The translations under genes were made by a program, and so were the position numbers. Shown piece after piece: positions 8,732 through 16,237 of a stretch of DNA of 45,535 nucleotides. The stretch's first letter is position 1. Every line of letters starts with the position of its first letter. This DNA is from Alphaproteobacteria bacterium (GTDB taxonomy: Bacteria; Pseudomonadota; Alphaproteobacteria; M2410). Where the stretch lies: contig JAUWTJ010000029.1 of the NCBI GenBank assembly GCA_030614785.1, forward strand, positions 1-45,535. The letters run 5' to 3'. The notes under the pieces are model-generated. The model did no database searches. It was not told the DNA's origin and worked only from the letters and a program-made list of their open reading frames with translations.

Positions 8732-9446
8732 TTCACTTGAGCTCAGGGACGGAGATACCGTTCTCGATCTGGGCTGCGGCGAGGGTCGCCACCTTCACGC
8801 CATGTACCATGCCGCACAGGTGCACGCTGTGGGCGTTGATCTTGGTTTTGATGATGTCAAAAAGACGCTCGACGTGTTCAAATCCTTCCCGGACCTTGAA
8901 GGTGATTTCCTGAGGTTCAGCGGTTCGGTCGCCAATGCGCTCAATCTGCCGTTTGCCGATGACACGTTTGAAGTCGTGGTCTGTTCCGAAGTGCTGGAGC
9001 ACATTCCCGACTACAAACAGGCAATCAATGAAATTACTCGAATCCTCAAGCCGGGTGGTCGGCTGGCTGTCAGTGTGCCGCGGCGGTGGCCGGAAAAGAT
9101 CTGCTGGGCGCTTGCCGAAGGCTATCACAACACGCCCGGCGGGCACGTCCGGATCTTCAAGGACAAGGAGTTGCGAAAAGACATCGAGCATCTAGGCCTG
9201 TCTTTTTTCCGCAAACACTGGGCACATGGTTTGCACTCACCTTATTGGTGGCTGCAATGCCTGATCTGGGATCGCCGCGAAGCGTCGTGGATGGTCAAAC
9301 AATACCACCGTTTTCTGGTTTGGGACTTGATGTTCCGTCCGCTTCTGACCCGTGTGCTTGAGGGCCTGGCCGGGCCACTCATGGGCAAGAGTGTTGTGCT
9401 TTATTTCTCAAAAGCGAAGGTCGCACCAGGGGCAGGCGCCAAATGA
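8712..9446 (+). CDS. Class I SAM-dependent methyltransferase in the glycosyltransferase cluster
   Basis: A 244-residue methyltransferase with the SAM-binding motif VLDLGCGEGRHLHA near residues 16-29, the acidic GVDLGFDD strand end, and the post-motif VVCSEVLEHIPDYKQAI with ILKPGGRLAVSVPR, as in UbiE/BioC-like enzymes. The C-terminus is aromatic and basic (SPYWWLQCLIWDRR), suggesting a lipid-like or membrane-associated acceptor, though this is inference. The start is chosen at 8712, inside the end of the glycosyltransferase gene; an open stretch further upstream runs through that gene out of frame and is not protein-like. Its stop overlaps the next start as ATGA, a translational-coupling arrangement. 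Confidence 0.85.
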   Translation: MLTMDLSSLELRDGDTVLDLGCGEGRHLHAMYHAAQVHAVGVDLGFDDVKKTLDVFKSFPDLEGDFLRFSGSVANALNLPFADDTFEVVVCSEVLEHIPDYKQAINEITRILKPGGRLAVSVPRRWPEKICWALAEGYHNTPGGHVRIFKDKELRKDIEHLGLSFFRKHWAHGLHSPYWWLQCLIWDRREASWMVKQYHRFLVWDLMFRPLLTRVLEGLAGPLMGKSVVLYFSKAKVAPGAGAK

Positions 9447-10561
9447 AAAACCTCTATCTCGCATCAGATACATTTCCTGAAGGCTTCTTCGATGGCGCGG
9501 TCAGCCGCATTCTGGAGCTTCAGCGCGAGGACGGTTCGATCCCCTGGTTTGATGGTGGCGTCGTTGATCCGTGGAATCACATAGAAGCTGCCATGGGTCT
9601 TGCGATAGCAGGCCAAAGGGATCATGCCGAGCGTGCCTATGCATTTTTGAAAAATAATCAAAATGAAGACGGGTCCTGGTGGGGGCAATATGGCTCCGCT
9701 GTGCCAATGGACGAAAGCCATTACACCGGCGATGGCAATGAAAAGAAAATCAGAGATACTAATTTCTGCGCCTATATCGCAACCGGGATATGGCATCATC
9801 ATCTTCTCTTCCAGGATGACGCTTTTCTGGCCACCTATTACCCGATTGTAAAGCGGGCCATCAAATTCGTTTTGTCGTGGCAGGCGCCGGAAGGCGATAT
9901 TCGTTGGGCGGCAGACGATGAATTGACACCGGAAAACGATGCCCTGATCACCGGCTGCGCTTCAATTTACAAGAGCCTTGAATGCGCCATCCGCCTCGCG
10001 CAGATGGCACAGGACACGGTCGCTGCGCGTGATTGGGCTGTCGCAAGGGCGCGTCTCGGGCAGGCCTTGCGGACCAAGCCGGAGCGGTTTGATCGCAGCT
10101 GGGAATCCAAGGAACGCTATTCCATGGACTGGTACTATCCGGTTCTGTCAGGGGCCGTCTCTGGCGATGCAGCAAAAGCCAGACTGGCGAAAAAGTGGGA
10201 TATTTTTGTTGCCGATGGAAAAGGTTGCCGCTGTGTCATGGATCATCCGTGGGTGACAATCGCAGAAAGCTGTGAGCTGGTGTTGGCCCTTCTTGTCGTT
10301 GGTGAAAAACACAAGGCGAGCGAAGTTTTTTCCTGGCAACATCAATGGCGCTCGCCGGAAGGTGCGTATTGGATGGGCTATCAGTTTGAAGCCGATGCGC
10401 CCTGGCCGGACGAAAAGCCGGCGTGGACCGCTGCATCGGTTATCCTTGCGGCTGATGCCCTGGTTGGCGCAACGGCCGCGTCTCGTCTTTTTATCGACAT
10501 CCTGCCAGAATGTGATGCCGGAGCACAGGCTGTCACCTTAAAGACGCTTGAGAAGTCTTAG
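9443..10561 (+). CDS. Prenyltransferase/squalene-cyclase-like alpha/alpha-toroid protein
   Basis: A 372-residue soluble protein with repeats of the QW type: QREDGSIPWF near residues 28-37 and QNEDGSWWGQ near 73-82, with later helices repeating at similar length. Such repeats build the alpha/alpha barrels of triterpene cyclases and protein prenyltransferase beta subunits. It is about half the length of a hopene cyclase, and I see no DXDD catalytic motif, so cyclase activity is doubtful; a carbohydrate-active alpha/alpha barrel is an alternative. The start overlaps the methyltransferase stop as ATGA. Its 3' end overlaps the opposing methyltransferase gene by 24 bases. Context suggests work on a glycosylated, methylated lipid or polysaccharide precursor. 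Confidence 0.72.
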   Translation: MKNLYLASDTFPEGFFDGAVSRILELQREDGSIPWFDGGVVDPWNHIEAAMGLAIAGQRDHAERAYAFLKNNQNEDGSWWGQYGSAVPMDESHYTGDGNEKKIRDTNFCAYIATGIWHHHLLFQDDAFLATYYPIVKRAIKFVLSWQAPEGDIRWAADDELTPENDALITGCASIYKSLECAIRLAQMAQDTVAARDWAVARARLGQALRTKPERFDRSWESKERYSMDWYYPVLSGAVSGDAAKARLAKKWDIFVADGKGCRCVMDHPWVTIAESCELVLALLVVGEKHKASEVFSWQHQWRSPEGAYWMGYQFEADAPWPDEKPAWTAASVILAADALVGATAASRLFIDILPECDAGAQAVTLKTLEKS

Positions 10562-11149
10562 AGAACCTGCCTGGCTTGTCTCTTTAAAGAGCCCTGAAGC
10601 AATGGCTAATTTGTAGATCTCAAATGGTGCCTGGCCACCGTCGGCGGGGTTCTCAAAGACATCATGGATCGCCAGCGTGCCACCGGCGCACACAAAGGGC
10701 GTCCATGAATTGTAATCTGCCAGTGCAGGTTCAATTGAATGACCACCATCAATGAAGAGGAACCCCAGTGGCGTTTGCCAGTGGCTTGCGATATGGGCGG
10801 ACGCGCCAACAATGGGAATAACCACGTCTTCAAGTCCGGCCAGACGGATCGACCGCCTGAGAAAGGGCAGCGTATCCATTGCGCCGGCTTCTTCATCCCA
10901 GGTATCGGCGTCATGATGTTCCCAACCCGGCTGATTTTCCTCAGACCCTCGATGGTGATCGACGGTGAAGAGCGTGCCGCCCCGCGCTTTTAGGGCGGTC
11001 CCGATATAAACAGCTGACTTACCGCAGTAGGAACCGACTTCAAGGGCAGGTGTTTCGGCCGGGGCGTTCCTTGCAGCCTCCGCCAGAGCCTGACCCTCAC
11101 CCTCGGGCATAAAACCCTTGATAGCATCCATGTCGATCGGCAGTTTCAT
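10538..11149 (-). CDS. Class I SAM-dependent methyltransferase (Methyltransf_24/CmcI-like type)
   Basis: A 203-residue protein with a SAM-binding loop ALEVGSYCGKSAVYIG near residues 35-50, the acidic end of strand two in LFTVDHHRGSEENQPG, and LGFLFIDGGHSIEPALADYNSW near 128-147, the metal/substrate acidic region of the TylF/CmcI-like O-methyltransferase group. The His-Asp-Val (AIHDVFENP) near residue 160 also fits. The acceptor is unknown. It faces the toroid-protein gene and overlaps it by 24 bases at the 3' ends, so antisense interference between the transcripts is possible. Together with the three genes opposite it may form one biosynthetic locus. Confidence 0.85.
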   Translation of the reverse strand: MKLPIDMDAIKGFMPEGEGQALAEAARNAPAETPALEVGSYCGKSAVYIGTALKARGGTLFTVDHHRGSEENQPGWEHHDADTWDEEAGAMDTLPFLRRSIRLAGLEDVVIPIVGASAHIASHWQTPLGFLFIDGGHSIEPALADYNSWTPFVCAGGTLAIHDVFENPADGGQAPFEIYKLAIASGLFKETSQAGSLRLLKRL

Positions 11150-11299
11150 GTCATTAACTCTTCGTTAGTTTGAATAAAGAAAATCCTAAAGTAGCCCGTC
11201 GGCGAGGTGCAAGGGGAGAAAAAAACGCCGCAAGCCATTTGCAGATACATGTTTTTAGACGACGTTAATCTGTTTTATCTAGTTTGGAAGCCACTAAAC

Positions 11300-11339
11300 A
11301 GGCGGAACCGGGGAATTTCCGAGGGTTAACGGTCCGCCT
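11300..11339 (+). other. Inverted repeat upstream of cheZ
   Basis: AGGCGGA (11300-11306) is complementary to TCCGCCT (11333-11339). The potential stem lies 36 bases before the cheZ start in the 225-base divergent gap, where it could shape the 5' untranslated region or bind a regulator. The remainder of the gap shows no gene. Confidence 0.3.
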
Positions 11340-11374
11340 TGTTTCATGGGGCCAAACAAGCGAGACCAGACGAT

Positions 11375-12334
11375 ATGAGCGAACCAGCATTCAATTCAGC
11401 CAGTCAAGACTTTGAAGCCCTTGAAGAGGCGGTCATGGCAACGCCGCGAGGCCGCTGGTTTCTGAAAGAGTTTTCTGCGCGCAATCGCACGACAGATACA
11501 AACTCGGTACTCGAACAATTGAGTGCTTTCCAGGCCCGTATCCTGGAGTCGCAAGAAGACGTGCGCCTCGAAGTGCTCCAGTCCGAGCTCAAGGAAATGG
11601 CGAAATCAATTACAGAGACCCGCGCCGACATCGCCACGTTGCAGACCGATGAAGTCTCCATTGACAAGATTGAATCGGCCACAGGCGAACTTGATGCCAT
11701 TGTCAATGCGACTGAAAATGCGACATCATCAATTCTCGCGGCCGCCGAAGAGCTTCAGATGATCTCCGAAAAACTGCGAGAAGCAGGTGTCGATGATGCC
11801 TTCTGTGATGACATCGAAATGCATACGACGGACATATTTATGTCCTGCTCGTTCCAGGATTTGACCGGGCAACGGATTTCGAAGGTTGTGAGCACACTCC
11901 ACTTCCTTGAACAACGCGTCAACATGATGATCGAAGTCTGGGGCGTGGATAAAGATGGCAAGTCGGAAGGGGGAGCCCTCTCGGCATCAGCGCGGGGTGA
12001 CAAGCGGCCTGATGCGGATATTCTGGCTGGCCCGGCAGCAGAAGGTGAGGGGTTCAGTCAGGACGAAATCGATTCCATGCTGGACGGAGATTTCTCGTCT
12101 ATTGATGCAGACGAATTGAGCAGGGCACAGGAAAAAGCTGATGCTGCAGCGGAGGCAGTTGAGGCGTTGGATTCTGATCGATTTGCAGGCGCTGAAAGCG
12201 CAGAGGTTGCAAAAAAAGAGCAAAAGGAGCCGCCTCAAGAGTCTGCGGCAAGCGATGTTCCTGGTTCGACGTCGCCTGAAGCCGACGCGACCGAAGACAT
12301 TGCTCAAGACGATATAGACTCTCTTTTCGGGTAG
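11375..12334 (+). CDS. cheZ: Protein phosphatase CheZ-like, chemotaxis
   Basis: A 319-residue protein whose central part is a long helical hairpin with DIFMSCSFQDLTGQRISKVV near residues 149-168, the CheZ active-site helix that supplies Asp and Gln for CheY-P dephosphorylation. The N-terminal third is coiled-coil-like; the C-terminal third is acidic, low-complexity and Ala/Glu-rich, with DEIDSML repeated as DDIDSLF at the very end. In other CheZ proteins the terminal helix binds CheY, so this duplicated acidic motif is a likely CheY contact. The ATG at 11375 is used; the upstream TTG is unlikely. No other chemotaxis gene is in the window, so it acts in trans. A terminator follows the gene. 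Confidence 0.85.
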   Translation: MSEPAFNSASQDFEALEEAVMATPRGRWFLKEFSARNRTTDTNSVLEQLSAFQARILESQEDVRLEVLQSELKEMAKSITETRADIATLQTDEVSIDKIESATGELDAIVNATENATSSILAAAEELQMISEKLREAGVDDAFCDDIEMHTTDIFMSCSFQDLTGQRISKVVSTLHFLEQRVNMMIEVWGVDKDGKSEGGALSASARGDKRPDADILAGPAAEGEGFSQDEIDSMLDGDFSSIDADELSRAQEKADAAAEAVEALDSDRFAGAESAEVAKKEQKEPPQESAASDVPGSTSPEADATEDIAQDDIDSLFG

Positions 12335-12373
12335 ACCAGATTTGCTTCCCATAGTGGAATAAGACGCCGGGTT

Positions 12374-12402
12374 GCGCAGGGCGAACTGCGCCCTTGCTTT
12401 TT
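12374..12402 (+). terminator. Rho-independent terminator after cheZ
   Basis: GCGCAG (12374-12379) and CTGCGC (12386-12391) form a perfect stem around six bases, with extra G-C pairing at the foot. A T-rich run (GCTTTTT, 12396-12402) follows. It lies 40 bases after the cheZ stop. Confidence 0.65.
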
Positions 12403-12485
12403 CGGTTTGTGCCTCTCATTCTCAGGGGACGGGACCTGGTATCATGCCGGTCAATGAGTTCAGCGTCGAGATCTGATTTGCCGCC

Positions 12486-13349
12486 ATGCCCTGCAGCCTT
12501 TCCCGAAAAACTCTGTTTGCCCTTCTTCTCGGCGTCTTGATCGTGTTGACCCTGACGTATGCATGCGCAGGTTCGGGAAATGCAATTGAAAGCCCGTGGG
12601 ACGTTCCCCGCAGTGAAAAATTGATCCCGGGCATTGGTAAGGTCGCCTGGTTCGAAGGGGGTGATGACGCCGCTCGAACGGTGGCCTTTGTACACGGGAC
12701 GCCGGGAAATGCTGCGGCGTGGAGCGACTATCTTGGCAACGTTCCACCAGAGTTCAATTTTATTGCACTCGACCGACCGGGGTTCGGTGCATCCACGACC
12801 GGCGTTGTGCCTGAACTCAGTCGTCAGGCCAGCGCTCTCGTATCACTCCTCCCGGAGACTGGAGGCAAGGCAATCCTCGTCGGGCATTCTCTGGGTGGTC
12901 CCATCATAGCGCGGGCGGCTGTTGATTTCCCGGATCGGGTCGGTGCATTGGTGATTGTTGCTGGCTCGCTTGATCCAGGTCTTGAGAAGATCAACCCATT
13001 GCAGTACATCGGGCGATGGTGGCCGGTTTCGAGGCTTCTTCCCCGTTCGCTTTACAAGTCCAATCTGGAAATTTTTGCTCTCGAAGCAGAGCTTGAGCTG
13101 TTGAAGCAGGATCTGGGCCGCATCACCATTCCTGTCATTATCATTCATGGGACAAAGGACCGCTTGGTTCCTTATGAAAATGTCGTGTATATGAAACAGA
13201 TGATGATAAATGCAGCCATGGAAGTTGTCACGCTTGAGGGGCAAAATCACTTTTTACCGTGGAATTCGAAGGATGTTGTGGACGAGGCAATTCGCAGAGC
13301 ATCACAAATGATGGATGTGTCCACTCAACGGGCATCTCTCATAGATTGA
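12486..13349 (+). CDS. Alpha/beta hydrolase with N-terminal export signal or membrane anchor
   Basis: A 287-residue alpha/beta hydrolase. The first 30 residues are a basic start followed by a hydrophobic segment, so the enzyme is exported or anchored. Catalytic features are the oxyanion HGTPG near residue 70, DRPGFGAS, the nucleophile elbow GHSLGG near 138-143, the acid in HGTKDRLVP near 220 and the His in GQNHFLPW near 256. The Cys at the end of the hydrophobic segment (TYAC) is not a good lipobox. The substrate is unknown; an ester or lipid is possible given the DedA and ATP-grasp genes that follow on the same strand. The ribosome-binding site is weak. Confidence 0.87.
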   Translation: MPCSLSRKTLFALLLGVLIVLTLTYACAGSGNAIESPWDVPRSEKLIPGIGKVAWFEGGDDAARTVAFVHGTPGNAAAWSDYLGNVPPEFNFIALDRPGFGASTTGVVPELSRQASALVSLLPETGGKAILVGHSLGGPIIARAAVDFPDRVGALVIVAGSLDPGLEKINPLQYIGRWWPVSRLLPRSLYKSNLEIFALEAELELLKQDLGRITIPVIIIHGTKDRLVPYENVVYMKQMMINAAMEVVTLEGQNHFLPWNSKDVVDEAIRRASQMMDVSTQRASLID

Positions 13350-13452
13350 AGACTCACTGTAAAGCAGCTATAGCCTTGGGCTGTTGCCAAAAGCGTTGCA
13401 ATGGAAATGAAACAGGAGTTCGGCCCGACATGCGAATTGGAAAGCTGTGCTG

Positions 13453-14070
13453 ATGATGGCGGTTTCATTGGTTTTCAGCAATGAGTTAACAGAAATTCTT
13501 CAAGCACTGGCTGATATGCCAATGCTGATGGCGGCCCTCATTGTCCTTGCCACATTCATCCTTGAAGATGCCGCAACCATAGCCGCAGCACTTCTGGCAG
13601 CAGGAGGTTACATTGATCCGGGTCTGGGTCTGGGTGCTCTCTATTTTGGCATTGTTGTTGGTGATCTCGCGCTATACGGGATCGGTCGTTATGCCGCCGG
13701 TCACCCTCGCGCTGTTCGATGGGTTGGACCCAAGCGGATAAAACGGGGTCGCGCGTGGATGCACGACAGGCTCGCGCCAGCTCTGATCGGCGCCCGATTT
13801 CTGCCTGGCATGCGCCTGCCGACCTATATTGCCAGCGGCTTTCTCAAGGTCAGCTTCTTCCGGTTCTCCATGATTGCAATCGCTGCAACGGCAGCCTGGA
13901 CCGGCATCTTCTTTTTCCTGATATTCAAATACGGAAGCTATATTGTTGACTTCTTTGGAGAGTGGGCCTGGGTGATCGGTGTCATTCTGCTTTTGAGCGT
14001 CATCTTTCTTCCACGTCGGCTTGAAAAACGGATCGAGGGCGATGACGATACGGTCGACGAGAAATCCTGA
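13453..14070 (+). CDS. DedA/VTT-domain membrane protein
   Basis: A 205-residue inner-membrane protein of the DedA family. It has the family's early acidic re-entrant region (FILEDAATIAAALLAAGGY), the GDLALYGIGRYAAG segment, and the signature RFLPGMRLPTYIASG followed by FFRF. DedA proteins are linked to recycling of undecaprenyl phosphate or phospholipids across the membrane and to proton-driven transport. GGAAAG lies eight bases before the ATG at 13453; a GTG two codons upstream is less well placed. The gene lies between an exported hydrolase and an ATP-grasp enzyme on the same strand, with 103 and 48 bases between them, suggesting a common role in envelope lipids. Confidence 0.88.
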   Translation: MMAVSLVFSNELTEILQALADMPMLMAALIVLATFILEDAATIAAALLAAGGYIDPGLGLGALYFGIVVGDLALYGIGRYAAGHPRAVRWVGPKRIKRGRAWMHDRLAPALIGARFLPGMRLPTYIASGFLKVSFFRFSMIAIAATAAWTGIFFFLIFKYGSYIVDFFGEWAWVIGVILLLSVIFLPRRLEKRIEGDDDTVDEKS

Positions 14071-14118
14071 CGGCCTCACGTTTTGACACAGTGCCCAAGC
14101 GGAGTTAGAGGAAAGGTG

Positions 14119-15282
14119 ATGAGCGTGGCAGATGACGGGGCCGGGCCCCGCAACAATACGGATCGTGACATTTCAGACGCCATCGCGCAGGTACATAAAG
14201 GCATGCCGCCCCTCGATCTTGGTGACCAGCCGATTTCCATGTTTGAATTCTGGCCCGCGAAAATCTTTTACATCCCTGTTGCCTTCTATTGGCTTTATCT
14301 ATCGCTGCGCCATCGTGGATTGACCCTGCCAACGGCTGCAAATCCGACGTTTCCGCTGGGCGGACTTGTCGGTGAATCCAAGGCGGCTGTCATGGCCAAT
14401 CTGCAAGGCAAGGCAAAGGAACGCTTCGCAGATCATGTCTGCTTCACACGCGGTGAAGAAGTGGCTCTCGATGAGGATCTGGAAGAGGCACTTGCAGCTG
14501 TGGAAGCTGCGGGTCTTTCCATGCCGTTTGTGGCCAAGCCGGATATGGGGTGCAGGGGTGCGGGTGTAAGATTGATCAAATCGCGCAATCAACTCGCCAA
14601 TTATCTCAAGATGTTCCCTTGCGGTCGATGCATCATCTTCCAGCAATATATTCCCTATGAGGCCGAAGCCGGTATCTTCTACGTCCGCCCGCCAGGCGCG
14701 AAAGAGGGGCGTATTATTTCCCTCACGCTAAAATATTTTCCACATATTTTTGGCGATGGAACATCGATGGTAAAAGACCTGATCCTCGCCGATCCCCGCG
14801 CGGGAAAACTGTCCCACCTCTACCTGCCTCGCCACTCGGATCGCCTCGATCATGTGCTTGCAAAGGGCGAACCCATGCGGCTTGCTTTCACCGGCTCACA
14901 CTCGCGCGGCGCCATCTTTCGCAATGGGAATGCCTGGATTACTGAGGAAATGCGGGTGGCATTTGACGAGGTAGCCGACGGGATTCCAGGCTTTTGCTTC
15001 GGGCGATTTGATGCACGGTTCCCCAGCCTGGAAGAGCTACAGGTCGGCGGCACCTTTCATTTGATGGAGGTCAACGGGGCAGGCGGTGAGGTCGCTCATA
15101 TCTGGGATTCGCGTACAACGTTGCTTGATGCTTATCGATCCCTGGCCGAGCAATTCCGCCTTGTTTTCGAAATCGGCGCGGACAATCGCAAACGCGGTCA
15201 CCCGCCCTCGTCAATCCGTGAAATTTATCAAGCATGGCGTGACGAGAAAAAGCTCACATCTGTTTATCCGCCAACAGAGTGA
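14119..15282 (+). CDS. ATP-grasp family ligase (D-Ala-D-Ala-ligase-like)
   Basis: A 387-residue enzyme with an ATP-grasp core: PFVAKPDMGCRGAGVRLI near residues 138-155 with the ATP-binding Lys, the hinge FQQYIPYEAEAGIFYVRPPG near 175-194, and the metal-binding end FGRFDARFP followed by HLMEVNGAGGE near 310-320 (Glu and Asn). About 100 residues precede the core and contain an aromatic, possibly membrane-associated stretch (FEFWPAKIFYIPVAFYWLYL). The family joins a carboxylate to an amine or thiol through an acylphosphate. The substrate is unknown. AGGAAAGG directly precedes the chosen ATG. It follows dedA and its stop abuts the stop of the opposing lipoprotein gene with no gap. Confidence 0.82.
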   Translation: MSVADDGAGPRNNTDRDISDAIAQVHKGMPPLDLGDQPISMFEFWPAKIFYIPVAFYWLYLSLRHRGLTLPTAANPTFPLGGLVGESKAAVMANLQGKAKERFADHVCFTRGEEVALDEDLEEALAAVEAAGLSMPFVAKPDMGCRGAGVRLIKSRNQLANYLKMFPCGRCIIFQQYIPYEAEAGIFYVRPPGAKEGRIISLTLKYFPHIFGDGTSMVKDLILADPRAGKLSHLYLPRHSDRLDHVLAKGEPMRLAFTGSHSRGAIFRNGNAWITEEMRVAFDEVADGIPGFCFGRFDARFPSLEELQVGGTFHLMEVNGAGGEVAHIWDSRTTLLDAYRSLAEQFRLVFEIGADNRKRGHPPSSIREIYQAWRDEKKLTSVYPPTE

Positions 15283-15993
15283 TCAGTCGAAATCCAGGTC
15301 ATCGGCGAGGGCGCGTAACTCCCGGGCTTCGACAAGAAGTTGCTGTACACCCTCTTCAAGCGGCGTAATATCGAGTGTTTCTTCGGATGTCTTCAAGACT
15401 TCAACGGTCGCGGCAAAAACCGAGGCCTGTTGCCGCAAGGATTTCGATGCTTGAATGGCTGCCCGGCGGTCTTCATCAGAATTACTGAGCAGGCGTTTTA
15501 TGCGGTTTCTATTGCTGCCGTTGTCCGGGCCCTTGCCAATATCTGCGAGCTCCTTGTGGTAACGATCGAGGGCCTCAACGCCTGAAGTCCTGAAGGCGGC
15601 GCTCGCCTTGGTCTTACCTTGAATATCACTCATCACAGCGCTCGCGAATGTGTCATAATTCTCACGCTGACTGATTTGCTCCAGGTATTTTTTCGCCTGG
15701 CGTGTTTCCGAGCTCTCCTTGGCTGTCCAGTCGAAGACATCCAGCGCCTCGCCGGCGGAGCGGGCACCACTGACAAAAACACTCGCCATCTGGTTCATCA
15801 TTGAGCGTTTTTCCTCAATCTCCCAAACCGGGTCTGCAATGGCATCAGCCTGCTCACGCATGTCGGGACCCTGACGAGCCGAATTCTGTAAGGGCGTATT
15901 TTCATCGCCCCAAAGCTTGGTTACGCCACAGCCTGTCAGGCTGATGGTGCAGAGAAAGGCTACAATGAGAGGTGACAGGAAGAAACGACGCAC
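15283..15993 (-). CDS. Putative lipoprotein of unknown function
   Basis: A 236-residue protein beginning with a signal peptide and lipobox (SLTGC), with the lipidated Cys near residue 22. The mature part is helical, hydrophilic and rich in Glu, Ala, Ser and Arg, resembling an envelope-associated coiled structure. No known domain is recognised. The stop codon is immediately adjacent to the stop of the convergent ATP-grasp gene, leaving no room for an ordinary terminator between them. It is divergent from the indolepyruvate oxidoreductase gene across 244 bases. Confidence 0.75.
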   Translation of the reverse strand: MRRFFLSPLIVAFLCTISLTGCGVTKLWGDENTPLQNSARQGPDMREQADAIADPVWEIEEKRSMMNQMASVFVSGARSAGEALDVFDWTAKESSETRQAKKYLEQISQRENYDTFASAVMSDIQGKTKASAAFRTSGVEALDRYHKELADIGKGPDNGSNRNRIKRLLSNSDEDRRAAIQASKSLRQQASVFAATVEVLKTSEETLDITPLEEGVQQLLVEARELRALADDLDFD

Positions 15994-16157
15994 GGATAGA
16001 GGTCCCTTTACAGCCAGGCAAGTTTTGGATTGCCATCAATACACGAGAATTGATTTGGTTTGTAGCGGGTTTTCAGGTCGGATCAACGGAAATGCAAAAA
16101 CATTCCGGAATTGCCTGCTGTTTTTTGCGAAAGATTGCTGCCTTTTCAGTGAAATCG

Positions 16158-16173
16158 CAAGGTAAGTACCTTG
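16158..16173. promoter_or_regulatory. Inverted repeat, candidate operator for the oxidoreductase gene
   Basis: CAAGGT-AAGT-ACCTTG has perfect six-base arms and lies 64 bases upstream of the indolepyruvate oxidoreductase start. Spacing and symmetry fit a dimeric regulator of catabolic genes. No regulator gene is adjacent. The rest of the 244-base gap shows nothing else I can name. Confidence 0.4.
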
Positions 16174-16237
16174 AACGAGGCTTATAATCCGCCGAATCCC
16201 TGATCCTTTCTGGCGAAAATTTGGAGTTCAGATCACC

